DNA of 46,998 nucleotides, from NCBI GenBank assembly GCA_016124895.1, contig WGMU01000138.1:1-46998 (forward strand), in the 5' to 3' direction. This DNA is from a bacterium (GTDB lineage: Bacteria > Planctomycetota > Planctomycetia > Planctomycetales > Planctomycetaceae). The notes under the pieces were generated by a model, which was given only the letters and a program-made list of their open reading frames with translations, was not told the origin of the DNA and searched no databases. Made by a program: the position numbers and the translations under genes. This document shows positions 8,209-20,504 of this stretch, piece after piece; the stretch's first letter is position 1; the number at the start of each line of letters is the position of its first letter.

Positions 8209-9383
8209 GCGCCGCCCTCCACGTCGCCGTTCGCGTTCTCGTCGATGACTTCTGACTCGTGCGCAATCTCCGTTTCCTCTGTTGTCTCCTGCAGGAAGTC
8301 CGTCGCTGTTGCCTGTGAGCCATCCGCCTCGTGCGCTTTCAGCAACTGCAGAAACGCCTGCTCCAGCGTCAGCCGTTCGCGTGACATCGACTCGATACTG
8401 ACTCCGAGTTCGCGAAGTGCGTCGACAGCGGCATCGACATCCGCCTGCGAATGCGGCTGCTGAATCAGGGTGACCGAAACCGGAGCCGTCGAATGATCCG
8501 CGTCGCCCAACCCTGGCAGGTCTGAATCGGGTTCGCCGTCCGCGGTCATTGCCATCGTCCCGTCCGTCTCTTCTGTTGAGCCCGCGTCGTCACGCAGATT
8601 CTCGCCAAAGTCGAGCGTCGCATCCGATTCAACCAGCAGCTCAATGTCGGACAGCGGGCCGCGAACCTCGTACACGATGCAGTTCGACGTTGCGTCGGTC
8701 AGCTCCCGTACCGGACCGACATGCCGCACCAGACCAGCGTGCAGAATCGCGACGCGGTCGCAGACCAGCTCAATCTCCTGCAGCAGATGACTGTTGAGGA
8801 AGACCGTCTTCCCGCGATCTTTCAGTTGAAAGAGGACATCGCGAATCTCCGCCCGGCCGACCGGATCAACCCCGTCGGTCGGTTCGTCGAGGATCAGCAG
8901 ATCCGGATCGTGCAGCATGGCCTGAGCCAGCCCGAGCCGCTGCTGCATCCCCTTCGAGTAGTTCCGCACCGGCGTCCGACCCCACTTACCGAGGCCGACT
9001 GTGTCGAGCAGCCCGTTGCGTTTCGCGTGAATTTCCGAGAGCGGCATCCCGCTGAGCTGTCCGTAATACTCGAGCGCTGTATTCCCCGTCAGATGATGCG
9101 GGATGCGGTGACTCTCGGGCAGGTATCCGATCGCACGCCGTCCGCGCCGGTCGCCCGCAACATGTCCGAGCACGCTCGCCGACCCCGCCGACTTCCGCAC
9201 GATCCCCAGCAGAATCTTGATCAATGTCGTCTTGCCGGCCCCGTTCGGCCCGAGCAGCCCGAAGATTTCTCCGCGAGGCACGTCGAGCGAAACTCCATTC
9301 AACGCCTGCACTCGTCGCCGAAAGAACCCGCCGCGATAAACCTTCGCAAGGTCTCGAACAGTGACGGCAAGTGATTCGGACAT
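8205..9383 (-). CDS. ABC transporter ATP-binding protein
   Basis: A 392-aa cytoplasmic ATPase. Walker A is GPNGAGKT (45-52), the ABC signature YSKGMQQR (142-149), Walker B LLILDEPT (162-169) followed by DGVDP, and the switch His is in LNSHLLQE. This is the pattern of the CcmA/NatA-type ATPases that drive ABC-2 permeases. The C-terminus has an unusual acidic, Thr/Glu/Asp-rich insertion (about 265-300) and an acidic tail, neither part of the nucleotide-binding domain. It is the first gene of a two-gene minus-strand operon; its stop overlaps the permease start by 4 bp. Confidence 0.92.
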   Translation of the reverse strand: MSESLAVTVRDLAKVYRGGFFRRRVQALNGVSLDVPRGEIFGLLGPNGAGKTTLIKILLGIVRKSAGSASVLGHVAGDRRGRRAIGYLPESHRIPHHLTGNTALEYYGQLSGMPLSEIHAKRNGLLDTVGLGKWGRTPVRNYSKGMQQRLGLAQAMLHDPDLLILDEPTDGVDPVGRAEIRDVLFQLKDRGKTVFLNSHLLQEIELVCDRVAILHAGLVRHVGPVRELTDATSNCIVYEVRGPLSDIELLVESDATLDFGENLRDDAGSTEETDGTMAMTADGEPDSDLPGLGDADHSTAPVSVTLIQQPHSQADVDAAVDALRELGVSIESMSRERLTLEQAFLQLLKAHEADGSQATATDFLQETTEETEIAHESEVIDENANGDVEGGA

Positions 9384-9482
9384 TGAGACAGATCGAGCTT
9401 TGGTTTGAGATCGATACGGGACAGTTGCCGAACGGTAATGGCACGAGGCGGGCGGACGGAATCGGGATTTGAAGATGTGCGA

Positions 9483-9544
9483 CAGGCATCCTGCCCGTCA
9501 TGCAGCTTCGAATTTGCCTGGACAGACGACAGACAGGATGCCTG
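9483..9544. repeat. Inverted repeat in the ATPase/PQQ-protein intergenic region
   Basis: CAGGCATCCTG (9483-9493) and CAGGATGCCTG (9534-9544) are exact reverse complements separated by 40 bp, in a divergent intergenic region. They could form a long hairpin and may be a dispersed repeat, but only one copy is seen in this window. Confidence 0.45.
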
Positions 9545-9673
9545 ACCCACGGGGAAGTGGCTTTGCCCTGCGTTCCTGCCCGCCCGGGTCCTTGCGGGTT
9601 TCCGGACGGGAAAACATCATCCGGACTGTCGTTTGCCAAATGCCCACTTCTTCGGCTCAGCGAGGACGCTCGA

Positions 9674-10954
9674 ATGAATCGCTCACACCTGCTGCAAATC
9701 CCGGCTGTCTGTGTTGTTTTGATCGGAACGGCGTCGCTCGCTGCGCATGCTGCGGACTGGCCGTCATTTCGCGGGCCGAACGGTAACGGGATGACTGCGG
9801 AAACCGGCTTCCCTCTTGAATGGTCGACGACGAAAAACGTCCGCTGGAAACTGGCCCTTCCGAATCGCGGCAATGAAAGCCCGATCGTCTCGAACGGCCG
9901 CGTCTTCGTCACCTCGGCGACGGACAAAGGCACCGAGCGGCGACTGCACTGCGTTGATCGCAAGACCGGCGACCTGCTGTGGACGAAAACCGTGACGTTT
10001 GAGGACGCCGAGCCGACGCATCAGACCAATCCCTTTGGTGCCGCGACACCGGCGGCCAACGGGCAGCGCGTCGTCGTCTGGCACGGTTCGGCCGGGCTGT
10101 TCTGTTACGACTTCGATGGCAACGAACTGTGGAAGCGTGACCTCGGCAAGGTCGGTCACATCTGGGGTTACGGATCCTCGCCGGTCATTCATGGCGATCG
10201 GGTGTTTCTGAACTTCGGCCCCGGCAAAGAGCAGTTCATCGTCGCGGTCAGCCTCAAAGACGGCGAAGTTCAGTGGCGCTACGACGAGCCCGGTGGCAAC
10301 GACGATCGTCAGGGGCGGATGTCCGGTTCGTGGAGCACGCCGGTCATCGCTGACGTCGACGGTGCCGAGCAGGTTATCTGCAGTATGCCGACGCGAGTCA
10401 TCTCACTGAGTCTGGACGCCGGCTCGCTGCTGTGGTCCTGCGACGGGATCAGTGGGAAGAACGGCGACCTCGTTTATACGTCGCCTCTGATCGGCAAGGG
10501 ACTCGGCATCGCGATGGGCGGCTATACCGGCCCGGCCCTCGGTTTCCGTCTGGACCGCGCCGCAACCGGCGACGTCACTGAGTCTCACCGTCTGTGGCGC
10601 GACGAACAGAAGCAGCCGCAGCGGATCGGTTCCGGAGTGATCATCGGCGAGCACATCTTCATGGCGAACGCCGGCCCCGGAATCATTCAGTGCCTGGAAG
10701 CGAGTACCGGCAAGGAGCTGTGGAAAGACCGCGGTGACGGAGCCAACCACTGGGGGTCGATCGTCTCTGCCGACGGACGCCTGTACGTGACCAATCAGAA
10801 GGGCACGACCGTCGTCTTCGCGCCGAACGCCGAGAAGTACGAGTCACTCGCCGAGAACCCGCTGGGCGAACCGAGCAACTCGACGCCGGCGTTTTCCGAC
10901 GGTCAGATTTTTATTCGGACGAACGGCCACCTGTGGTGCATCGCCGAGGAGTAA
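9674..10954 (+). CDS. Exported PQQ-like beta-propeller repeat protein
   Basis: A 426-aa protein with a signal peptide (MNRSHLLQIPAVCVVLIG, cleavage near AAHAAD). The mature start DWPSFRGPNGNG is the characteristic opening of planctomycete outer-membrane-BamB-like/PQQ-like propellers. Repeated blades contain the W-rich signatures GDLLWTKTV, GNELWKRDLG, GEVQWRYDEP and GKELWKDRG. These proteins bind or scaffold in the periplasm; true PQQ dehydrogenase active-site residues are not evident, so no enzymatic role is claimed. The ATG at 9674 is used because it begins the signal peptide. It is divergent from the ABC operon. Confidence 0.85.
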   Translation: MNRSHLLQIPAVCVVLIGTASLAAHAADWPSFRGPNGNGMTAETGFPLEWSTTKNVRWKLALPNRGNESPIVSNGRVFVTSATDKGTERRLHCVDRKTGDLLWTKTVTFEDAEPTHQTNPFGAATPAANGQRVVVWHGSAGLFCYDFDGNELWKRDLGKVGHIWGYGSSPVIHGDRVFLNFGPGKEQFIVAVSLKDGEVQWRYDEPGGNDDRQGRMSGSWSTPVIADVDGAEQVICSMPTRVISLSLDAGSLLWSCDGISGKNGDLVYTSPLIGKGLGIAMGGYTGPALGFRLDRAATGDVTESHRLWRDEQKQPQRIGSGVIIGEHIFMANAGPGIIQCLEASTGKELWKDRGDGANHWGSIVSADGRLYVTNQKGTTVVFAPNAEKYESLAENPLGEPSNSTPAFSDGQIFIRTNGHLWCIAEE

Positions 10955-10973
10955 TGGCGAAACCTGCGGCTGC

Positions 10974-10993
10974 GGAATCCCGGATTGGATTCC
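10974..10993 (+). terminator. Stem-loop after the PQQ-like gene
   Basis: GGAATCC, a 6-nt loop, and GGATTCC form a perfect 7-bp hairpin 20 bp after the stop codon. There is no clear T-tract. Confidence 0.4.
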
Positions 10994-11244
10994 AGCATTC
11001 TGCCCGACGTCTGATGCAGTTACGGTCGGCAGGAGCCGTCTTACGTGACAACTGCGAAGAATCGCGGAATTCGTAGCGGCACTCGCTGGAATACAGGCCA
11101 GGCGGGCCTCATGCTTTTTTTCTGTGCCGTTCGCAGTCCTCGTACGGCATTCTGAAGCGGCTGGCTGTCGTGTGTCGCGCGAACTGTCGGCAGGCCAGGT
11201 CGGCCGCCCCCGATTTATGTCAGTCGTCTCAGCGGATTTTTCTC

Positions 11245-11742
11245 ATGCGCAAGCGAGCTTTCGCCGGAATCACAGTCGTCCTGGCAGTTGCCATTGCCAC
11301 AATTCTCAATGGCGGATTTCCAGGCTTCGGAACTCGTAACGGAAACGCGCATGAGGACGGTTCCACCGCGAAAGTTGTCGCGTCGACGGCACCCGCAACT
11401 CCACCAGCTACGGAAGTCCCTGCCGAGTCGAAGCCTGAAGCCGCGCCGAAGCCTGAAGAAAAACCGGCTCCGAAATCTGAACTGAAGGTGCTCGACATTC
11501 TGGTCGCCGGACACGATTACCAGATCTCAATTCGCGGCAAGGGTTACACAACATTCCCACTCAACCAGATTCTGACCGTGGCAAAGTCGACCACTGGCAA
11601 TGAGGATGGAATCCGCGTGCGGATCCTGCGACGGGACTCCGCTCGCGTGGTCGCCTGGTCGCGGCTGTACGAAGCTCTCGAAGAAGCCGGGATCGGCAAA
11701 GACGCGATCATCATGCCCCACGAGCTGTACGAGGGCGAATAG
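11245..11742 (+). CDS. Small anchored/exported protein with Pro/Glu-rich linker and ExbD-like C-terminal domain
   Basis: A 165-aa protein. An N-terminal hydrophobic segment (MRKRAFAGITVVLAVAIATI) is followed by an Ala/Pro/Glu/Lys-rich spacer (about 45-82) and a compact C-terminal domain (about 85-165) with VRVRILRRDSARVVAWSRLY-type strands and LYEALEEAGIGKDAII. The strand-helix-strand order and the AGI spacing recall the periplasmic domain of ExbD/TolR, but the resemblance is by eye only. The start is the ATG at 11245; an upstream in-frame ATG adds a hydrophilic tail. It is monocistronic as far as can be seen, 113 bp ahead of azgA. Function unknown. Confidence 0.65.
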   Translation: MRKRAFAGITVVLAVAIATILNGGFPGFGTRNGNAHEDGSTAKVVASTAPATPPATEVPAESKPEAAPKPEEKPAPKSELKVLDILVAGHDYQISIRGKGYTTFPLNQILTVAKSTTGNEDGIRVRILRRDSARVVAWSRLYEALEEAGIGKDAIIMPHELYEGE

Positions 11743-11855
11743 TTGATTCGGTCTGCCGCTCTGCGGTTTTCCCCTGTCTGAGGCTGAGTGTCGAATCCCG
11801 CAACGGCTGCTACGCTTTCGAGCAACCAGTCAGCAGCCTGCCGAGCGGACTTCGT

Positions 11856-13178
11856 ATGAATGCTTTAGACCGCCTGTTTCAGATTCGCCAGCGCGGATCC
11901 AGCGTCGCGACTGAGGTTCGTGGCGGCTTCGCAACGTTTCTGACGATGGCGTACATCCTCGTCGTCAATCCTGCCATTCTCAGCGATGCGGGCATCCCGT
12001 TTGAGCCAGCCGTCGCCTGTACCGCTCTGGCGGCCGGACTGTGCTGCCTGCTGATGGGCACGGTCGCGAACTTCCCGCTCGCTCTGGCCAGCGGGATGGG
12101 ACTCAACGCGTTCGTCGTTCACGCGGCGACAATCACCGGTTCATGGCAGAGCGCGATGGGGCTTGTCGTTCTGGACGGTGTGATCGTGCTGACGCTGGTC
12201 GCTGCCGGTATCCGCGAAGCAATGGTCGATGCCATTCCCATTGATCTACGCCGTGGGATTTCGGCCGGCATTGGCCTGTTCATCGCCCTGATCGGCTGCG
12301 TCAGCGCAGGACTGGTTACGAAAAATGAGTTTCCAGGCCCGCCGCCCGTTGGTCCCGGATCGTTCCTGCAGCCGACGGTGCTGGTAACGGCCGCCGCCAT
12401 TTGCGTGATTGCCGTGCTGCTGCAGCGGAAAACCGTCGGTGCAATTCTGATCGGTCTGGTTCTGGCCGCGATCGCGCTGCTCCTGAAGCAGGTCGGCGCG
12501 GAGGCGGCTGGCGGCACGGACTCCGGCACAACATCCTGGTTCCGTATGCCGTCTCTGGAAATCGCCGGCCAGGCGGACGTCCGCGGAGCGCTCTCGTTGA
12601 AGTACGCGCCGCTGTTGCTCTCACTGCTGATGGTCGACTTCTTTGACACACTGGGCACGGTCACATCGCTCGGTGAGCAGTCGCAGTTGCTCGATGATCG
12701 GTATCGCGTGATCGGGCTGCGCCGGATTCTGTATGTCGATTCGCTCAGCGCAGCGATTGGTGGCTTCTTCGGCGTCAGTTCTGTGACGAGCTATATCGAA
12801 TCGGCGGCCGGCGTTGCCGAAGGAGCCCGCACAGGACTGCACTCGGTTGTCGTCGGCGTCCTGTTTCTGCTGGCGATGTTTGCCGCTCCGTTGATCGCGT
12901 GCCTGCCGCCCGCCGCGACGGCGTGTGCTCTGATTGTCGTCGGCTTTCTGATGGCTGAGCCTCTGACGCGGATTGATTTTTCGCAACCGGATACAGCGAT
13001 TCCGACCTTCATCACGGCACTGCTGATCCCGTTGACGTATTCGATCTCGCACGGCATTGGCTACGGCGTACTGACATTCGTGGCGATTCGGCTGCTGACG
13101 CTCCGCTGGCTTGACGTCCATCCGCTGATGTACGGGGCGGCGATCGTCTTCGTCGCAGCGTTTACTGCTGGAAGCTGA
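11856..13178 (+). CDS. Adenine/guanine/hypoxanthine permease of the NCS2 AzgA-like type
   Basis: A 440-aa polytopic inner-membrane protein. The N-terminal signature TEVRGGFATFLTMAYILVVNP (split here as TEVRGGFATF and LTMAYILVVNP) and the later GMGLNAFVVH, DFFDTLGTVT, SSVTSYIESAAGVAEGARTG and SFLMAEPL-like elements are those of AzgA/PbuG-type purine permeases, which import purine bases with protons. The length matches the family (430-450). About 12-14 hydrophobic segments are visible. No purine riboswitch is evident in the 113-bp leader. It converges with the RND pump gene. Confidence 0.9.
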   Translation: MNALDRLFQIRQRGSSVATEVRGGFATFLTMAYILVVNPAILSDAGIPFEPAVACTALAAGLCCLLMGTVANFPLALASGMGLNAFVVHAATITGSWQSAMGLVVLDGVIVLTLVAAGIREAMVDAIPIDLRRGISAGIGLFIALIGCVSAGLVTKNEFPGPPPVGPGSFLQPTVLVTAAAICVIAVLLQRKTVGAILIGLVLAAIALLLKQVGAEAAGGTDSGTTSWFRMPSLEIAGQADVRGALSLKYAPLLLSLLMVDFFDTLGTVTSLGEQSQLLDDRYRVIGLRRILYVDSLSAAIGGFFGVSSVTSYIESAAGVAEGARTGLHSVVVGVLFLLAMFAAPLIACLPPAATACALIVVGFLMAEPLTRIDFSQPDTAIPTFITALLIPLTYSISHGIGYGVLTFVAIRLLTLRWLDVHPLMYGAAIVFVAAFTAGS

Positions 13179-13478
13179 GCAGTTGCGGGAGTTGATTCGC
13201 GAAAACGAACAGAACATCGACGGTCCCGGCTGAGTCCTGGTCCCGCGCATCAAGGACAGGTATTCGCGGGAGCGGGTGGGAAATTGAGAAGATGCCGGCT
13301 CATGGACGGGGAGTTTCGTGGTCGGGACAGGGACGTCCTGATGCGCAGTGGCTGTTTCGTGCCACGGCAGCCACTGCGCCCAGCTCACCAGGAACCAGCT
13401 CGCTGAATCTGGCCCGTGGACTCTTCCGGCGCTCGCACGAGGAAACCTGTTATCGAGATTCCGTGAAAGGGCTGCCGG
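13179..13478. other. Convergent intergenic region with a 12-bp perfect stem-loop
   Basis: 300 bp between the stops of azgA-like (+) and the RND permease (-). It contains GCGCAGTGGCTG (13343-13354) and CAGCCACTGCGC (13368-13379), exact inverted arms around a 13-nt loop. The loop can itself form an alternative GTGGC/GCCAC pairing. It probably acts as a bidirectional terminator, though there is no T-tract. No gene is seen. Confidence 0.5.
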
Positions 13479-16646
<3,168 letters not shown>

Positions 16647-16728
16647 AGCGAGCCGCAGGTCAGAGGTCAGGAATCCACGGTCAGCTCTCTGCAACAGATG
16701 AGCGACCGGCAGGACGGTACTGTGAGCA

Positions 16729-18066
16729 TCACTTCACGCGGACCTGCTGTCCGTCTTTCAGGCTGCCGAGCTGCCCGGCGGCAACGCGAGCCGAGTCATC
16801 CAGGCCACTGAGAATCTCGATCTGCTTCCCGTCATCAAATCCGGTGACCACGGAAACGAGCTTGATCGCACTGTTGCCATCCACCAGGCAGACGGTGCTG
16901 TGACCGGTCTCGTCGAAGCGTACTGCTGTTGCCGGGAGCGCCAGAGCATTCGGAGTTTCCTGCAGAGTGATCGTGGCTTCGGCATACATCCCTGGCAGCA
17001 GCAGACCGTCCTCGTTCGGCAGGTCGACTTCCGCCAGCATCGCTCGCGTCGATTCGTCGAGACGCCGCGCGATCCGGCTGATCTTTCCGGTCAACGTGCG
17101 GCCGGGAAGAGACCTCACGTTCAGCGAGACTGGATCACCCACGTTCGCAATCGCCGCTTCATTTTCCGGCAGGTCGATATGGACGCGCATCCGGTCCACC
17201 TGAGCGACTGAAAACAAAGAGCTTCCAGCCACCGGTCCCGAGGTATCGTTCTTCCGGACCAGGTCGCCGGGATCGACGTTGCGCCGAGTGACAACGCCGT
17301 CGAATGGAGCAGTCAGCGCCGCGTAGCTCAGCATGGCCTGCTGTTCTTCGAGCGCCTTGCGGGCGACGTCAGTGTCGGCCTGAGCGGCAGTCAGACTGGC
17401 CTGAGCCACCGCGTAACGTTCGCGAGCGACCGTGACCGCGGCTTTGGCCGATTCGAGAGCGGCCTCTGCGGACGTCTTCTTTGACGTGGCCGACTCGAAC
17501 TTCTGACGCGATTCATCGAGCAATCGTGCGGCGACGGACTTTGAATTCACGAGATCCGTCACACGGTCAAACTCAGCTTTGGCTGCCGTTAACTCGGCGA
17601 CGGCAGAACCGACATCAGCCGCAGTCTCATTCGCCATCGCCTGAGCCGACTGGACATCAGCAGCAGCGAGCTTGACAGCGGCGACCGCCCGTTCGGCTTC
17701 CGCCTGCAGCCGACGAATCGTTGCCTCCTGTTTCTCATACGCCGCCTTCAGCTCGGGCACAGCGATCCGGCCCAACACGTCGCCACTCGACACCTTGTCG
17801 CCTATATCAACGTTGAGTTCCGCCAGGTAGCCAGCCACGCGGCCGTGGATTTCCGCCTCGTACCAGGCAAATACGGTCGCCGGCTGCGTCGTGATGCGAG
17901 TGATCGTCGCGCGTGTCGGCGTCACGACGTCAACGACCGGCTTCTGATCCGCAGCCGACTTCGCAACGGCTGTTGACTCAGCCTGATTGCAGCCACTGAC
18001 GGAAACGGCCAGGACAATACCCAGCCCACCGGAGACGACGCGTGACACAACAGAAAATGAGTTCAT
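16729..18066 (-). CDS. RND efflux periplasmic adaptor (membrane fusion lipoprotein)
   Basis: A 445-aa protein. A lipoprotein signal ends in SVSGC (Cys about 26), so it is anchored to a membrane by lipid. The order is barrel-sandwich hybrid (lipoyl-like) half with AEIHGRVAGYLAELNVDIGDKV; a long Ala/Glu/Lys-rich coiled-coil hairpin (about 108-230); the second lipoyl half with LTAPFDGVVTRRNVDPGDLV; beta-barrel with VSLNVRSLPGRTLTGKISRI; and a C-terminal membrane-proximal domain. It bridges the RND pump and an outer-membrane TolC-like channel. The coiled coil is long, as in adaptors that reach a TolC. AGGAG (18073-18077 on the complement) lies 6 nt before the ATG and abuts a palindrome at 18078-18094. 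It is the first gene of the pump operon. Confidence 0.92.
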   Translation of the reverse strand: MNSFSVVSRVVSGGLGIVLAVSVSGCNQAESTAVAKSAADQKPVVDVVTPTRATITRITTQPATVFAWYEAEIHGRVAGYLAELNVDIGDKVSSGDVLGRIAVPELKAAYEKQEATIRRLQAEAERAVAAVKLAAADVQSAQAMANETAADVGSAVAELTAAKAEFDRVTDLVNSKSVAARLLDESRQKFESATSKKTSAEAALESAKAAVTVARERYAVAQASLTAAQADTDVARKALEEQQAMLSYAALTAPFDGVVTRRNVDPGDLVRKNDTSGPVAGSSLFSVAQVDRMRVHIDLPENEAAIANVGDPVSLNVRSLPGRTLTGKISRIARRLDESTRAMLAEVDLPNEDGLLLPGMYAEATITLQETPNALALPATAVRFDETGHSTVCLVDGNSAIKLVSVVTGFDDGKQIEILSGLDDSARVAAGQLGSLKDGQQVRVK

Positions 18067-18077
18067 CGATCACTCCT

Positions 18078-18094
18078 CTGCACAGACTGTGCAG
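18078..18094. promoter_or_regulatory. Palindrome 1 next to the adaptor Shine-Dalgarno
   Basis: CTGCACAGACTGTGCAG is a perfect 7-bp inverted repeat around GAC. It directly abuts the adaptor ribosome-binding site, so it could be an operator for a dimeric repressor or, as RNA, a hairpin that limits translation. Confidence 0.5.
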
Positions 18095-18105
18095 TTTCAA
18101 GAGAG

Positions 18106-18122
18106 CTGCGGAGACTCCGCAG
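18106..18122. promoter_or_regulatory. Palindrome 2, same pattern as palindrome 1
   Basis: CTGCGGAGACTCCGCAG shares the form CTGC-N3-GAC-N3-GCAG with palindrome 1; the pairing extends by one G-C on each side. The centres are 28 bp apart. Two sites of the same form in one leader favour a regulatory role. Confidence 0.5.
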
Positions 18123-18383
18123 CCTGCTGTATCGCGAGCAGGATAAACAGTCTAGCTGTCTCAACTTCGCCCCAAAATCAACCGACCGCAATTGCCGCCG
18201 CAAAGCTGTTTCATTCGGACGGGATTGTCAGGGACTGTTTCGACGGCATTCACACGTTATCGTCGGCTTAATCGGAAAAATCGCTAAAGCCCACCCAGTC
18301 TCCCGGACGATCTCGAACTAACCGGGCTACTGCCCTTATGGCCGAGCCTGCGCTCAGGTCAATTCAGGTCAGGGAGAGTCGCA

Positions 18384-20258
18384 TTGACTGATTCAATCGA
18401 TCGCAGGCCGCGGCAAAGCATCCGCTGGCGAAGATTCCTGGCGGGCTGCATTCTGCCTGTGGCCACCGGCTGCTCGACGTTCGGCACGACGGCATCCATG
18501 CAGTCGCCTCAGCGAAAGACTCCTCTGGCCGTGCGGAAATTCACCGCAGTCAGTTCCTCAAAGACGCCCCGCGCCGGCGAGCCGGTCATCGCAGCCTCGA
18601 CAACCAGCCTGACGACGATTCGTCCAGACGTGTTGCCGGCCGGCTTTGAAACGCCGCCCGTCGCAGTTGGCGACATTGTTGAACCCGGCAAGCTGACGGA
18701 TATGGCGGCCCAGCCGATCGTGTCGCCGATGGCGGCCGGTTCCGCGACACAAAACCGTGGTGACAAGTCGACACAGAAGGCAGCCGACAGCGATGCGGTC
18801 AGACATCGAGAATACGTCGTCGCGCGCGTCGAGTATGTCGCGCTGACTCCGCCACCAGCTCCGGCAGTCGACGATGGCCGTGCCTCCGCTGCCAGCGCCG
18901 GCCGGACCGCCTCGGACGCAGATTCAGAGGAAGACTTCGTCGACACGCACGATCTGGATCTGTCGACAGCGCTGCAGCTTGTCGGCGGTCAGAATCCGCA
19001 GGTCGCTTTTGCTCATCAGCGAATCGTCGAAGCAGCCGTGCAGCGCGATGCCGCTCAGGCTCTGTGGCTGCCGTCGATCCGGGCAGGCGTCACCTACTAC
19101 CGGCATGACGGCAACCTGCAGAATTCCAATGGATCCATCATCGACGCCAACCGCTCGTCGCTGCAGCTCGGGTTCGGAGCCCGCGCGATCGGAGCCGGCA
19201 CGGCCTCAGTCCCAGGGCTCTCGGCGCAGTTTCACGTCAGTGACGCCGTCTTCCAGCCGCGTATTGCCGAACGAACTCTCGCTGCTCGCGAGTTCGGATC
19301 CTGGGTGACTTACCACGACCAGATGCTGCGCGCGGCCGAGAGCTACCTCGAACTGCTGCGTGCTCATCAGGAACTCGCGATCGCGTCCGAGACTCTGACA
19401 AACTCGAACGAGTTGCTGAGACTCACATCCGATTTTGCGCGGACCGGGCAGGGCGCACAGGCCGACGCCGACCGCGCGGCGACCGAGACAGCCATCCGAC
19501 AGAACGACGTCTCGCGCGCCGAGGAAGCGGTCGCGGTCGCATCCGCTCGCCTGGCGGAAGTGCTGCATCTGGACGCTCCCCTGCAGGTCGTGCCAACCGA
19601 GCAGCAAATGGCACCCATCGAACTTGTCGCCTCCGAGCCGACACTTCAGTCTCTGGTGGCCACCGGCCTGTCGTCGCGTCCCGAAGTCGGCGAGCAGAGC
19701 GAACTGGTGGCGGCTGCCTGCGAGCGGCTGCAGCGCGAGCAGTTCGCACCATTGATGCCGAGCGTTCTGCTCGGACTGAGCTACGGCGGCTTCGGCGGTG
19801 GAACCGGCAGCACGATCAGCAGCTTCTCCAACAAGACCGATTTCGCTCTCTCGGCAGTCTGGGAGATTCGCAACCTGGGACTCGGCGACCGTGCCGCGCA
19901 GGCGGCAGCTCGGGCACAGATCGATCAGGAACGCTTCGCCGAGATTCAGCTTCTGGACCGCATCTCGCGGGAGATCGTTGAAGCCCGCACTCAGGTCCGA
20001 TCACGTCATCGGCAGATTGAAACGGCAAGGCACGCCGTCGAAGCTGCTCAGCAGTCGTACTCTCGAAACCGTGAACGGGTCAACGAGGGACAGGGGCTGC
20101 CGATTGAATTTCTGCAGTCACTGCAGGCACTCGACCAGTCGCGTCGCGAGTACCTGCGATCGGTGACCGACTACAACGTCGCCCAGTTCCGCCTGCATCA
20201 CGCACTCGGCTGGCCTGCCGACGCTGCCGAAGAAGTTCTGGCTGCGAAGAAGAGCTGA
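18384..20258 (+). CDS. TolC-family outer-membrane efflux lipoprotein
   Basis: A 624-aa protein starting with TTG at 18384, with AGGGAG at 18371-18376 as ribosome-binding site. Signal LAGCILPVATGC gives a lipidated Cys (about 33). An unusually long Ser/Thr/Ala/Pro-rich segment (about 35-185) precedes the channel domain. From about 190 the two OEP repeats are visible: LSTALQLVGGQNPQVAFAHQ, long heptad-rich helices with AESYLELLRAHQELAIASET, then ARTQVRSRHRQIETARHAVE and FLQSLQALDQSRREYLRSV. It should form the outer-membrane exit duct for the divergent RND pump and adaptor. The long N-terminal spacer is not part of ordinary TolC and may cross or contact envelope layers. Confidence 0.88.
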   Translation: MTDSIDRRPRQSIRWRRFLAGCILPVATGCSTFGTTASMQSPQRKTPLAVRKFTAVSSSKTPRAGEPVIAASTTSLTTIRPDVLPAGFETPPVAVGDIVEPGKLTDMAAQPIVSPMAAGSATQNRGDKSTQKAADSDAVRHREYVVARVEYVALTPPPAPAVDDGRASAASAGRTASDADSEEDFVDTHDLDLSTALQLVGGQNPQVAFAHQRIVEAAVQRDAAQALWLPSIRAGVTYYRHDGNLQNSNGSIIDANRSSLQLGFGARAIGAGTASVPGLSAQFHVSDAVFQPRIAERTLAAREFGSWVTYHDQMLRAAESYLELLRAHQELAIASETLTNSNELLRLTSDFARTGQGAQADADRAATETAIRQNDVSRAEEAVAVASARLAEVLHLDAPLQVVPTEQQMAPIELVASEPTLQSLVATGLSSRPEVGEQSELVAAACERLQREQFAPLMPSVLLGLSYGGFGGGTGSTISSFSNKTDFALSAVWEIRNLGLGDRAAQAAARAQIDQERFAEIQLLDRISREIVEARTQVRSRHRQIETARHAVEAAQQSYSRNRERVNEGQGLPIEFLQSLQALDQSRREYLRSVTDYNVAQFRLHHALGWPADAAEEVLAAKKS

Positions 20259-20504
20259 GTTATCCTGGCGCGGAAGAGGCGGGCCTGCACAATCGGCAGA
20301 ACAGACAATGCCCCTGTATTTCGATGGTCAACCGCAAGCATACCGTCCGGGCTGGCGCGTCCCGTGCAGATGCGTCGGACTCCTTCGTAATCGCATGGTC
20401 CAGGTGAATGCCGTGAGGAACGCGCCACAGGATCCGGCCCGGCGATTCCGACCGGATTTCGATCCAGCCCTGTGAACAACAACCTCATCAGGTCAGCACA
20501 TGTG

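Larger units (their letters stand above)
18067..18383. other. Divergent efflux promoter region
   Basis: 317 bp between the adaptor (-) and TolC-like (+) starts. It holds two related palindromes close to the adaptor start (see separate entries) and no gene. Confidence 0.5.
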
